From Cephalopachus bancanus (taxonomy: Eukaryota; Chordata; Mammalia; Primates; Tarsiidae): a stretch of DNA of 64,000 bases. The position numbers were made by a program, and so were the translations under genes. Each line of letters opens with the position of its first letter. Position 1 is the first letter of the stretch. Positions 40,333 to 51,269 of the stretch are shown here, in pieces. The notes below the pieces were generated by a model, which had not been told where the DNA came from, did not search any database, and saw only the letters and a list, made by a program, of their open reading frames with translations. The stretch lies in assembly GCA_027257055.1 (NCBI GenBank), contig JAPVLO010000161.1, positions 5,162,501 through 5,226,500 on the forward strand, in the 5' to 3' direction.

Positions 40333-41513
40333 ACTTTGAGTTTGAGGTTTTATGTTTAGGTCTTTGATCCATTTAGAGCTGATTTTGTATATGGTGATAG
40401 ATAGGGGTCTTGTTTTAATCTTCTGCATGAGGTCAGCCAGCTTTCCCAACACCATTTACTGAATAGGTTCTCCTCTCCCCAGTGGTTGGTGGTGAAGGCT
40501 TTGTCGAAGATGAGTTAGTTGAGAGACTGAGGTTTTGCTTCTGGAATCTCTATCTTGTTCCATTGGTCTATATGCCTGTTGTTGTGCCAATACCAGGCTG
40601 TTTTGATTATTGTAGCTTTATAATTAAGTTTAAAGTCTGGGAGTGTGATACTTCCCACTTTGTTTTTGCTGAGGATTGTTTTGGCTACTTGTGGTCGTTT
40701 ATGTTTCCATATGAATTCCTGTATTGTCATTTCCAGATCTGAGAAGAATGCTGCTGCTGGTAATTTAATGGGTGTTGTGTTAAATCTGTAGATTGCCTTG
40801 GGTAGGATGGACATGATGATTCTTCCAATTCAAGAGCATGGAATATTTTTCCATCTGTTGTGTGTCATCTTTGATTTCTTTGAGCAGTGTCTGTAGGTCT
40901 TTCATGTCTCTGGTTAGGAAGATGCCAAGGTATTTCTTTTTTTTTTCCTGGCTATTGTGAATTTTATTTGAGTTTCTGTTTGTTTATTGTTAGTGTACAG
41001 GCATGTGACTGTCTTTTGCATATTTATTTTATACCCTGAGACTTTGCCAATGTCCTTTGTCAGTGCAAGGAGGTTTTTGACAGATTCTCTTGAGTTTTCG
41101 AGGTATAGAATCATGTCGTCTATGTAGAGAGATAATTTAACTTCCTCTTTTTCTTTTTGGATACCCCTGATTTCCTTCTCTTGTCTGATTGCTCTAACTA
41201 GGACTTCCAATATTATGTTGAACAGAAGTGGTGAGAGTGGGCATCCTTGTCTTGTTCCGGTTTTCAGGGGAAACACTTCCATTTTCTGTCTGTTTAGCAG
41301 TATGTTGGCTGTGGGTTTCTTGTAGATGGCTCTTACTATTTTGAGGAATGTTTCATTTATTCCTAGCTATTTGAGGGTTTTTACAAGAAGAGGTGCTGGA
41401 TTCTATCGAAAGCTTTTTCCATGTCTAATGATATAATCATGTAGTTTTTGTCTTTACATCTGTTGATGTATTTAATTACATTTATGGTCTTGCAGATTTT
41501 GAACCAGCCTAAA
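40333..41513 (-). mobile_element. L1 'B', antisense ORF2 middle segment
   Basis: Minus-strand translation gives reverse-transcriptase text: [16 protein letters not shown], then [10 protein letters not shown] (the catalytic motif is MDD/IDD type), and [13 protein letters not shown]. It lacks both a 5'UTR and a poly(A) tail, and it separates two parts of L1 'A'. Confidence 0.85.
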
Positions 41514-41614
41514 ATTTCCAATTACAAGATATAAATTGGATGAATGGATAACAAAAGAAGACCCAACCATATGCTGCATATCAGAAACTCATTTCATCTG
41601 TAAAGACATATATA

Positions 41615-41866
41615 GCCGGGCTCGGTGGCTCAGCCTGTAATCCCGGGAGGCTGAGGTGAGTGGATTGCCTGAGCCCGCGGGTTCGAGACCCACCTGGGCA
41701 GCGAGACCTCATCTCTACAATAAATCAAAAAATCAGCTGGGTGTGGTAGCACATGCCTGTAATTCCGGCTACTTGGAAGGCTGAGGCGGAAGGATCACTA
41801 GAGCCCAGCAGGAGCGGCCACTGCGCTCCAGTCTGGGCGACAGAGTGACTCCAACTCAAAAAAAAA
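41615..41866 (+). mobile_element. Lineage-specific Alu, short form, with two internal deletions
   Basis: Perfect TSD aaagacatatata at 41602-41614 and 41867-41879. Missing about 11 nt after gtaatcccg and part of the right arm after cccagcagg. Confidence 0.95.
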
Positions 41867-43241
41867 AAAGACATATATAAGCTGAAAGTAAAGGAATGGA
41901 AAAAGATAATCCACACAGACAGAAACCAAGCAATCAGAAGTAGTTATATTTATATCAAATAAAACAGACTTTAAGTCAAAAACAAACAAAGAGACAAAGA
42001 AGGTCATTATATTATGATAAAAAGATCAACTCACCAAGAGAATATAACAATTCTAAACATATATGCACCCAATGCCACAGCAACCAGATATATAAAGCAA
42101 ATATTATTAGATCTAAAGGGAGAGATAGAATTCCATACAATAATAGCCAGGGACCTCAATACCCCACTCTCATTCAGCATTAGACAGATCGTCTAGACAG
42201 AAAATAAACAAAGAATCATTGTATTTAAGCTGCACTTTATACCAAAGTTCTTAACAGACATTTACAGAACTCTCCTCCAACAGCTATAGAATACAGTCTT
42301 CTCATTAGCACAGAGAGCATTATCTAGGACACTATGTTTTAGGACATTAAACAAACCTCAATAAATTTCAAAAAGTCAAAAATCATATCAAACATCTTTT
42401 CTGATCATAATGAAATAAAATTAGAAATCAATAACAAGAGGAACTCTGGAATTTGAAAAATACATGGATATTAAACAACATGCTTTTGAATGACCATTAG
42501 GTCAGTGAAAATTATTTCAAAGTTCTGGAGACGAATGAAAAAGGAAAAAACATACCAAAACCTATGAGATTATTATAAACACAGAAGTTTATAATAATAA
42601 ACATGTACATCAGAAAAGTAAAAAAGTTTCAAATAAACAATCTACTGAATTATGCAGTGACTCTATCCAGTCCTGGGCTTTTCTTTTATGTGAAACTTTT
42701 TATTATGGCTTCAATCTCTTTACACATTATTGGTCTGTTCATGTTTTCTCTTTCCTTGTGGTTCAGTCTTGGTAGGTTGTATCTGCCCAGGAATTTATCC
42801 ATTTATTTTAGGGTTTCCAATTTGTTGGCATAAAGTTTTTTGTAATAGTCTCTATGACTTTTTTGTATTTTTGTGGTATCAGTTGTTATGTCTCCATTTT
42901 GTCTCTGATTTTATTTATCTGAATCTGCTCTCTTTTTTTCTTGGTTATCTAGTGAATAGTTTATTGATTTTTATCTATCTTTTAAAAAAGTCAATTTTTA
43001 AAATCTTTTGTATTGTTGCTTAATACCTATTTTGTTTAATTTTGCTCTGATCTTTATTATTTCTTTCCTTCTACTAACTTGGGGTTTGGTTTGTTCTTGC
43101 TTTTCAAGTTTCTTGAATCATGTTTTTAGGTTGTTTATGCAGAATTTTTCTATCTTTTTTGGTGTAGACATTCATTGCTAAAAAATTCTGCTGTTCTGTA
43201 AATGTCTATTAGGTTCATTTGTTCTAGATATAGTGTAATTC

Positions 43242-43312
43242 CATTGTGTCTTTGTCAATTTTCTGCCTGGATGAGTTGTCCATCCAGGCAGAAAATTGAC
43301 AAAAACACAATG
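43242..43312. repeat. Near-perfect inverted repeat, 32-bp arms, 7-bp loop
   Basis: Left arm 43242-43273, loop agttgtc 43274-43280, right arm 43281-43312. The inner 23 bp pair perfectly (tttgtcaattttctgcctgg...), and one mismatch occurs in the outer 9 bp. Confidence 0.95.
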
Positions 43313-43765
43313 TGTGGTGTGAAATTCCTCCACTATTATTGTATTGTGGGCTATCTCTCCCTTCAGATCTATTAGTATTTGCTTTATATATTTAGGTGCT
43401 CGGGTGTTGGGTGCATATACATTTATTATTGTATCCTCTTGCTGAATTGAATCTTTTGTCATGATGGACTTCATTTTTGTCATTCTTTGTTTAAAGTCTA
43501 TTTTATGTGGAATAAATATAGCTACTTAAGCTCTTTTTCTGGTTTACATTTGTATAAAATATCTTTTTCCATCCTTTCACTTTCAGTCTGTGTGTCGCTG
43601 CTTGGGTCTTGTTCTTTGATCCATTCACCCTCTCTATGTCTTCTAATTGAATAATTTAGTTTATTTACATTCAATGTTATTATGGCTAACTAAGGACTTA
43701 CTATTGCCATTTTATCACTTGTTTTCTGGGTTTTTTGTAAATTATCTTTTTCTTCTTTTTTTTAC

Positions 43766-43767
43766 TG

Positions 43768-43826
<59 letters not shown>

Positions 43827-43849
43827 TGTGTGGGTGTGTGTGTGTGTAT
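43766..43849. repeat. (TG)n microsatellite with interruptions
   Basis: About 40 TG units with single interruptions (tatg, gggtg), inside L1 'C'. Confidence 0.95.
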
Positions 43850-44369
43850 AAGTGATTTTTCTCTGGCAATATTTTTAGTGTTTCTATTATAGTTTTCTGC
43901 TTTGTGTTTACCATTAGTCTTACAATAAAATATCCTATAGTTGTAACAAATATTTAAAACAGGTACTAAAATTAGATTTGATCACAAAAAAGAAAAGAAC
44001 AAACATACCCCCAAACCAACTTGTACACATTAACTCCCTTTTCCTCCCATATTTTGAATTTTTAATGTCACATATTCCATTTGTATACTGCCTATTTTGT
44101 AACTAATTGTTGTGTTTAATAGTTTTGTTTTTTTGTCTTCTTACTAAAGATGTGAGTGGCTTAAATACCATGATTATAATACTATGACAATATTAGTATA
44201 ACAATCACGTCAGTGTTCTTTTCTTTCAGTTTGAAGAACTTCCTTTAGCATTTCTTGTAGGCCCGGTCTGGTGGCAATACATTTCCTCAACTTTTGTTTG
44301 TCTGGGAAAGTCTTTATCCTTTATTTCTGAAGATAACTGCTGGGTGTTTTGGGTTGGTATTTTTTTTCT

Positions 44370-44658
44370 TTTTCTTTTTTTTTTTCAGTTGGAGTCTCAC
44401 TCGTTCGCCCAGACTGGAGTGCAGTGGCCGCTCCCGGCCACCGCAGCCTCGACCTGCTGGGCTCCGGCGATCCTTCCGCCTCAGCCTTCCGAGTAGCCGG
44501 AATGACAGGCATGTGCTACCAGGCCCGGCTGATTTTTTGATTTATTGTAGAGATGAGGTCTCGCTGCCCAGGCGGGTCTCGAACCCGCGGGCTCAGGCAA
44601 ACCACTCACCTCAGCCTCCCAAAGGCGCGGGATGACAGGCTGAGCCACCGAGCCCAGC
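44370..44658 (-). mobile_element. Lineage-specific Alu, short form, with 14-bp TSD, inside L1 'C'
   Basis: TSD ggta, eight T, ct at 44356-44369 and 44659-44672. Hairpin intact. Confidence 0.96.
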
Positions 44659-45083
44659 GGTATTTTTTTTCTGCACTCTATATACATCATCCCTCTACCT
44701 CCTGGCCTGTAAGATTTCTACTACAAAGTCTGCTGTCAGTCATATTTGGATATTCCTTGTATGTTATTTGCTTATTTTCTCACACTGCTTTCAGGAATCT
44801 TTTTTTCTTTGACCTTTGTGAGTTTGATTATAATACGTCCTGTGGTATTCTTGTTTGGGCTGAATCTGACTGGTGAAACTTGATCTTCCTGTACCTGGAT
44901 ATTTATCTTTCTCCAAGTTTGGAAAGCTCTCTTTTATTATTTCTTTGAATAAGCTTTCTACTCCTTTGTTTTTCTCAGTTCTCTCTTTAGCGCCAATAAC
45001 CCAAATACTTGCTCTTTTGATGTTGTCCTATGGATTCCATAGATTTTGTTTGTTCCTTTTTTTCCCCCTCTGTATATACATAT

Positions 45084-45486
45084 ATTTTTTGAGTTGGAGT
45101 CTCATTCTTGTCTCCCAGGCTGGAGTGCAGCGGCATGCTCACAGCCACTGCAGCCTCGACCTGTTGGGCCATCCAAGTAGCTGGAACTACAGACACACGC
45201 CACTATGCCTGGCTAGTTTTTTTGTGGTTTATTGGAGAGATGAGGTCTCACCAAGTTGCCTGGGCTGGTATCAAACCCCTGGGCTCAGGTAGTCCTTTCG
45301 CCTCAGTCTCCCAAAGTGCTGGAATTACAGGCATGCGCTATCACGCCCGGCTGATTTTTTGATTTATTGTAGAGATGAGGTCTTGCCAGGTTGCCCAGGC
45401 TGGTCTCGATCCCACAGGCTCAGGCACTCCACTCACCTCGGCCTCCCAAAGCACGGGATTCCAGGCTGAGCCACCAAACCTGGCTG
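45084..45486 (-). mobile_element. Composite trimeric Alu
   Basis: In plus orientation it holds a right arm (45087-45215), a left arm (45216-45325) joined at ggaattacaggcatgcgc to the end of another right-arm segment, then the linker tgattttttgatttattgt and a second complete left arm ending gccaccaaacctggc. Confidence 0.85.
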
Positions 45487-46925
45487 CTCTATCGCGTTTT
45501 TTAAAAAATTTATTCACTGTAGTTTTCAGTTCTAGCATTTCTGTTTGGTTTTTTAAAGCTTCAACCTCTCTGTTAAATTTCTTTGATACATTTCTGAACT
45601 GGTTCTCTGTGTTTTCTTGAAGTTCATTTCTTCTTTAAAAAAAAAAATAGCTATTTTGAATTATTTGCCTGAGACATCACACACCTCCATTACTTTAGGG
45701 CCAGTCCCTGGCTCCTTATCTTGTCTGATCGGTCACATTTTCCTGAACGTTTTAATGCTCGTGGAAATGTGATAGTGCTTGCACATTGAGAGATTAGGTG
45801 TTTATTTTAGTTTTCACAGTCTGGCTTTGTTTGTGCTTGTCCTTCTTCAAAGGGCTTTCCAGGGATTCTAAGCCAGCTTGGGTTTCCTGAGCCTATGGCC
45901 ACTTGGAGTCATCTCAGCATTGCGGACAATCTAAGTCCAGACTTGTTACAAACCTTGCAAGGGCTCCAAGGTTGATGCAGGCTTCCATCCCAGATAAACC
46001 ACTGGAAGACCAATGGACAATGCGGGAGCTGTATGGGTACACGGGTCAGGGACCTGAGGGCCAGAAGACTGTTCCAGTGGCAGTGAGAGGGACTGGAATC
46101 GAGAGTGGGCCCATTTGAAATCTGCTACGGGAAAGAGGCTGACGGGCCCATCTCATTGGCTCAGACAACCGCGGATCACTCGGCAGGTTCTGCAGAGTTA
46201 GGGCAGTTCCCTGACTGCAGCAAAAGGGTCCAGAGCTGAGACCAGGTTTCCTTAGGATCTCCTATGGGATGGAGGCTGGAGAGCTTGGTCTTGCTGGCTC
46301 GAAGGGGCAACTTTCTCCCAGGAAGAAACTGCACAGGTGGGATAGTTTCCCAACTGCAGTAGGAGGGGCCAGAGCTGAGACTGGGTCCTCTCGGGACCAG
46401 CTGTGGGACAGAGGTTGGTGAGCCCATCAGGGAGGCTTAAATCTTCAGGCTTCAAGATATGAGCAAGTTTTCTTTGGGTCTTTGTACGCCAGCTCTGAGC
46501 TAGGACCTCAGCTGAGGAAGGCTGAGCCATTGAGCAACTTTCATTTTCACTGATGAGACCAATGTCAGCAGACAGACAAGCCTCTCTGCCAAGGTCCTAG
46601 AATGTGTGATTCCTTCTGAACCCCCTGGCAGAGATGGCTTTTGTTTCAAGCTCAAGGCCAAAAGTGACATTAACCACGCCCATTGGAAGACTGGGCTGTT
46701 TCTGAGCTTGAACCTTCAAGGAAGTTCAGTGGGGGCAGATCAGTCACCTGGGTGTTGCTAGGCATTCTCAAAATGACCCTCCTAGGTCTTGGACTCCACC
46801 AGGGTTTCACAAACTCCTATCAGAATCCCAGGACCCCCACAGATAGATTTTTGACTGCTGATGGGTGCAGAATTCTTGTTTTTGTGGGAGACATGAGTAA
46901 GTGAACTCCTATTCTGCCATCTTGC

Positions 46926-47834
46926 AGATGTCCCACCATTGTTCTCATTGCTCTGTTTGGGTATTGAGAGCTCTTTCAGACTGGCTCCTGTGTCCTTTTG
47001 ACATATCTCCCCCCCTGCCCCCCCTCCTTTTTGACTCTTTCTGGCACATGATGTTTCAGCCTTTTTTGTATTTATATTCTCTGCTCCAGTCCTAAACTTA
47101 GCCATTTTCCCAAGGGACCCTTGTTTCTTTTATTAGAGAATGATATTTAGAAACCAAGATCTGGACACTAGGTGTGCTTGCTGGTCCTGGAGTGTCACTG
47201 CTTTAAGGCCCTCTTTGTGAACAATCTTGGAAATATATGCAAGCATACAAACCAATATGTATACACATATTTATAATTCTTTCTGTATGTATGTGCATAT
47301 ATTAAAATAAACATGAGTTCATACCAATGTTTCTGACTCTAACCCACAAAGTTTATTATAAGTTTTCTCCTTGATTATTTGTAAACTAGCTTCCAGTATC
47401 TACAATTTATTTATTTATTTGTTCAATGCTAGTACACATATAAAATAGTTTTGAAACTGCTAACCTATACTATGGAAGAAAAAAATTTACTACCTAAATT
47501 ACAGTGTTTATGTGCAGGCTTTTTAATTTTTGGCTTTGGCCTTAAATTATCCAGTCAAAACATCATTTTCCAGAGTTAGTTAGATCAGTTCTTTTTCTCC
47601 CTACACACTTCAATAAGAAAATGTACACATATGCAATACAGTTAGGTTAATATGCACAGCCTGCATTCCATCCTGGGATCCCATGACATCTTGATCAAAA
47701 ATTCAAAATTTGCATACAGTAAAGTTCACTCTATGTGGGTGTTGAAAAATGTATGCAGTCATGTACATACAAACCTAGTACCATACAGGACAGTTCCATC
47801 ACCCTGAAAGTTTCCCTGTATATAGTATGATCAA
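46926..47834. other. AT-rich sequence between L1 remnants
   Basis: Possible old L1 3' material, but nothing I can assign. No gene. Confidence 0.35.
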
Positions 47835-47937
47835 TTGTCTGGGTTTACCTGAGACTTAGGGAGTCCTCAGGATGCGGGGCTTTCCATTTTGAACCAGAAA
47901 AGCTCCTGGCAAATGAGGACATATTGGTCACCCTACA
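47835..47937. mobile_element. Ancient repeat fragment (family not named)
   Basis: The 'ttgtctgggtttacctgaga' ... 'aagctcctggcaaatgagga' ... 'ggtcaccctac' order is shared with a common old mammalian repeat. Confidence 0.4.
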
Positions 47938-47949
47938 GTCAACTGCTCC

Positions 47950-48245
47950 TCTTCCTCCAATCCTCAATAAACAGCTTTACTGAGTTAAAATTTCACACAC
48001 ATAAAATTCATTCATTTTAAGTGTAAATCAATTCAATTATTTTTAGTAAGTTTATAGAGTTATGCAACAATCACCACACTCCAGTTTTAGAATATTTCCA
48101 TCAGCTCAAACTGTTTCTCATGCACCCTAGCAAACAACTTCCTCCAAACACTGCTTTAGCCACATTACAAATTTTGATGTCACATTTTCATTTTGCATTC
48201 CACTCAAATTTTTCTTTGTGATTTTGTCTTTGATTCATTAATTAT
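47950..48245 (-). mobile_element. Old L1 (L1M) fragment
   Basis: 'agctttactgagttaaaatt', 'cacacacataaaattcattc', 'atgcaacaatcaccacactc' resembles L1M 3'UTR text and parallels 6060-6120. Confidence 0.55.
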
Positions 48246-48263
48246 TTAGAAAGGTATTGTTTA

Positions 48264-48548
48264 GGCCAAGCTTGGTGGCTCAGCCTGTAATACCAGCACT
48301 TTGGAAGGCCAAGGCGAGTGGATTGCCTGAGCCTGCAGATTTGTGACCAGTCTGGGCAACATGGTGAGACCTCATCTCTACAATAAATCAAAAACTTAGC
48401 TGGGCATGGTAGCACATGCTTTTGTTCCAGCTACTTGGAAAGCTGAGGCGGAAAGATCGCCTGAGCCCAGCAGGTCGATATTGGGGTGGCCATGAGCGTG
48501 CCACTGTACTCCAGCCTGGGTGATGGAGTGAGATTCCAATTTTTAAAA
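48264..48548 (+). mobile_element. Lineage-type Alu, long form, with 14-bp TSD
   Basis: Perfect TSD aaaggtattgttta at 48250-48263 and 48549-48562. B-box decayed. Confidence 0.95.
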
Positions 48549-49467
48549 AAAGGTATTGTTTATTAATACTTCCTAATATTTAAAGACTTGCCAATATTAT
48601 TTCTGTATTTACTTAAATTTCATCAGAAAACATAAATTATTTCAGTTTTGTAGCCTAAAGACATGGCCTAACATCTTGGGGATGTTCCAAGCACACTTGA
48701 AAATGTATATTCGACTGCTGTTGGGTGGAGTTAACTAACTAAATGTCAGATTAAATTGGTTGATAGCGTTATTCAAATCTTCTATCTCCTTGTTGATTTT
48801 ATGTCCAGTTATTCTGAATTATTGAGAGTGTGGTATGGAAATCTCTAACTATAATTGCTGAATTGTCTGTTTCTCCTTGCAACCCTGTCAGTTTTTGTTT
48901 CATGCATTTTAGAACACTTTAGCTAGTTGTGTATACATTTAAATATGTCTTATGTTTCTAATATATTAACCTTTTATCATTTGAAAATGTCCTTCTTTGT
49001 TCCTGGTAATATTTTTGGCTTAAATCTATTTTGCCAGATACTAATCTAGCCATTTCAGCTCTTATGGTTACAATTTATGTGACATATATTTTCCCATTCT
49101 CTTATTTTTACTCTAGTTGTGGCCTTGAATTTGAAAATGGGTCTCTTGTAGACAACCTACAGTTGGATCTTGCTTTTGTGTGTTGTCTAACAATCTTTGT
49201 CTTTTGATTAGCGTTTAGTTTACCCACATGTAATGAGTTTACATATGCCATTATGCTATCTGTGTGTGTAGGTGTTTGTGTGTCCATCTGTTCGTCCCCT
49301 ACTGTTTCCTTTTGTGTTAGAAAAACATTTTTAGTGTATCATTGTAGCTCCTGTTTTGATTTTTCCTTACTTTTTGAGTTATTTTTGTAGTGGTTACTCT
49401 AGGGGTTGCCATATAAATCACAACCTACTTCAGGTTAATGACTTGATTCCGGTAAAACACGGCAACT

Positions 49468-49772
49468 GGCCGGGCTTGGTGGTTCAGCCTATAATCCCAG
49501 TAATTTAGGAGGCTGAGACGAGTGGATTGCCTGAGCCCATGGGTTCAAGACCAGCCTCAGCAACTTGGTGGGACCTCATCTCTACAATAAATAAAAAATT
49601 AACCAGACGTGGTAGTGCATGCCTATCGTTCCAGCTACTTGGAAGGCTGAGGTGGAAGGATCGCCTGAGCCCAGCAGGTTGACACTGGGGTGGCCGTGAG
49701 TGTGCTACTGCACTCCAACCTGGGCGACAGAGTGAGACTCCGACTAAAAACAAAAACAAAAACAAAAAAAGT
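49468..49772 (+). mobile_element. Lineage-type Alu, long form, (CAAAAA)n tail
   Basis: Flanked by ggcaact at 49461-49467 and 49773-49779. Confidence 0.92.
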
Positions 49773-50389
49773 GGCAACTATATTTGCAAGGTGGTTCCAT
49801 CCCCCTCCTCTTTGATCTATTATCATCATATGTATCACATCCATATATGCTAAAAATGAAAAATGCAGTGTTATAATTATTTAACAATCATGTCATTTAA
49901 AAAAATTAAGAGAAAATACATATTTATCCATATTTCTATTTACTCACATAGTCACCATTTCTCATGCTCTTTATTTCTTCCTATCTTTATTTCTTTCTAG
50001 ATTTAAGTTGCCATGTGGTATCATTTTATTTCAGCCTGAAGAACTTTCTTTAGTATTTCTTATATAGCAAGTCTGTTAGCAATTAATTCTCTCAGTCTTT
50101 GTTTACCTGGGAATATCTTTATTTCAACTTCACTACTGAAGGTTAACTTTTCTGCATTTAGAATTCTTGGTTAGTAGTTTTTCTTTTAGCTATTGAACAC
50201 ATCATTCCACTGTCTTCTTTCTCCAGTATTTCTGAGAAGTCGATTGTTAATTGTATCCCTGGACTTTATTTCCCTGAGTCATTTTTCTCTTGTGCTCGCA
50301 AAATTTTTTGTCTTTAAAGTTTATGGTATATTAAGGTGAGGATCTCATTGTGTTTAGTCCTACTTGGAGTTCATTAAGATTCTTGGATC

Positions 50390-50681
50390 GCCGGGTTTGG
50401 TGGCTCAGCCTGTAATCCCGTGCCTTTGGGAGGCTGAGGTGAGTGGATTGCCTGAGTCCGCGGGTTCGAGACCCGCCTGAGCAGTGAGACCTCATCTCTA
50501 CAATAAATCAAAAAATCAGCAGGGCATGGTAGTGCATGCCTATAATTCCGACTACTCGGAAGGCTGAGGCGGAAGGATCGCCAGAGCCCAGCAGGTTGAG
50601 GCTGCGGTGGCCGGGAGCGGCCACTGCACTCCAGTCTGGGCGACCGAGTGAGACTCCAACTCACAAAAAAAAAAAAAAAAA
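50390..50681 (+). mobile_element. Lineage-specific Alu, short form, with 11-bp TSD
   Basis: TSD attcttggatc at 50379-50389 and 50682-50692. Hairpin intact (gcgggttcgagacccgc). Confidence 0.96.
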
Positions 50682-51120
50682 ATTCTTGGATCTATAGATT
50701 GATGTTTGTCAAATATGGATGGTTTGGGGATTGTTTTCTCAAATATTTTTTCTGGCCCTTTCTTTTTCTTCTTTCCTTCTGGGACTGCCATTTCCCTATG
50801 TTGGTGTGTTTGAGGTTGCCCACTGGCCTCGAAGGCTCTGTTCACTTTTTTCAATTCTTTTTTCTCTCTAGTCTTCAGAATTGGATTTTGCGATCTATGT
50901 TCAAGTCCACTGATTCTTTCATCTGCCATTCTCAAGTCTACAGTTGAGACCATCCAAGTAAATGTTTCATTTAAGTTATTGCAGTTTTCAACCACAGAAC
51001 TTCCATTTGGTTGTTATATTGGTTGTTTTTATTGATATTTATTTTTTCAAGTCATAATGATATTTCGCTTCAATTCTTTAATTATAATTTCCTGTAATTC
51101 TCTTAGCATTTAAAAAATAG

Positions 51121-51247
51121 CTTCCCAGCTACTTGGAAGACTGAGGTGGAAGGATCGCCGGAGCCCAGCAGGCGAGGCTGCGGTGGCCGGGAGCGGCCAC
51201 TGCACTCCAGTCTGGGCGACAGAGTGAGACTCCGACTCAAAAAAAAT
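51121..51247 (+). mobile_element. 5'-truncated lineage Alu (right arm only)
   Basis: Starts within cccagctacttggaagac and ends ctccgactcaaaaaaa. Atttaaaaa-like repeats flank it, consistent with a 5'-truncated insertion. Confidence 0.85.
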
Positions 51248-51269
51248 TTAAAAATTATAAAATTAAATA

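Larger units (their letters stand above)
37868..42640 (+). mobile_element. L1 'A', sense: 5'UTR, ORF1, ORF2 start; interrupted
   Basis: GC-rich 5'UTR at 37868-38800 is followed by 'cacacacccagaatcaaagc' (38924) and 'tactcaattaacaccataga', typical of L1M/L1P 5' ends. ORF1 coiled-coil and C-terminal relics span about 39320-40290 (KENCQLYVIPISKIIPY). ORF2 starts at about 40320, is interrupted by antisense L1 'B' (40333-41513), then resumes (41514-42640) with endonuclease text (NIYAPN, DLNTPLS). Confidence 0.8.
42648..46925 (-). mobile_element. L1 'C', antisense: 5' end to mid ORF2
   Basis: The 5' end at 46909-46925 reads (minus) gcaagatggcagaatagg, a standard L1 start. The 5'UTR is at about 45700-46925 and ORF1 relics at about 43900-45680 (minus). 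The ORF2 endonuclease is at 43178-43483 (VYAPNTRAPKYIKQIL). The plus-strand left end, tatccagtcctgggctttt, is mid ORF2. It meets L1 'A' tail to tail. Confidence 0.8.
48563..51120 (-). mobile_element. Old L1, antisense, ORF2 to ORF1 region
   Basis: Antisense endonuclease/RT and ORF1 text: 'gactgctgttgggtggagtt', 'ttctccttgcaaccctgtca', 'gaagaactttctttagtatt', 'agtatttctgagaagtcga'. Interrupted by Alus at 49468 and 50390. Confidence 0.75.

Noticed and set aside
43647..43892. 81-codon frame with a Val/Cys run
   Set aside because: It is a translation of the (TG)n microsatellite in L1 'C'.
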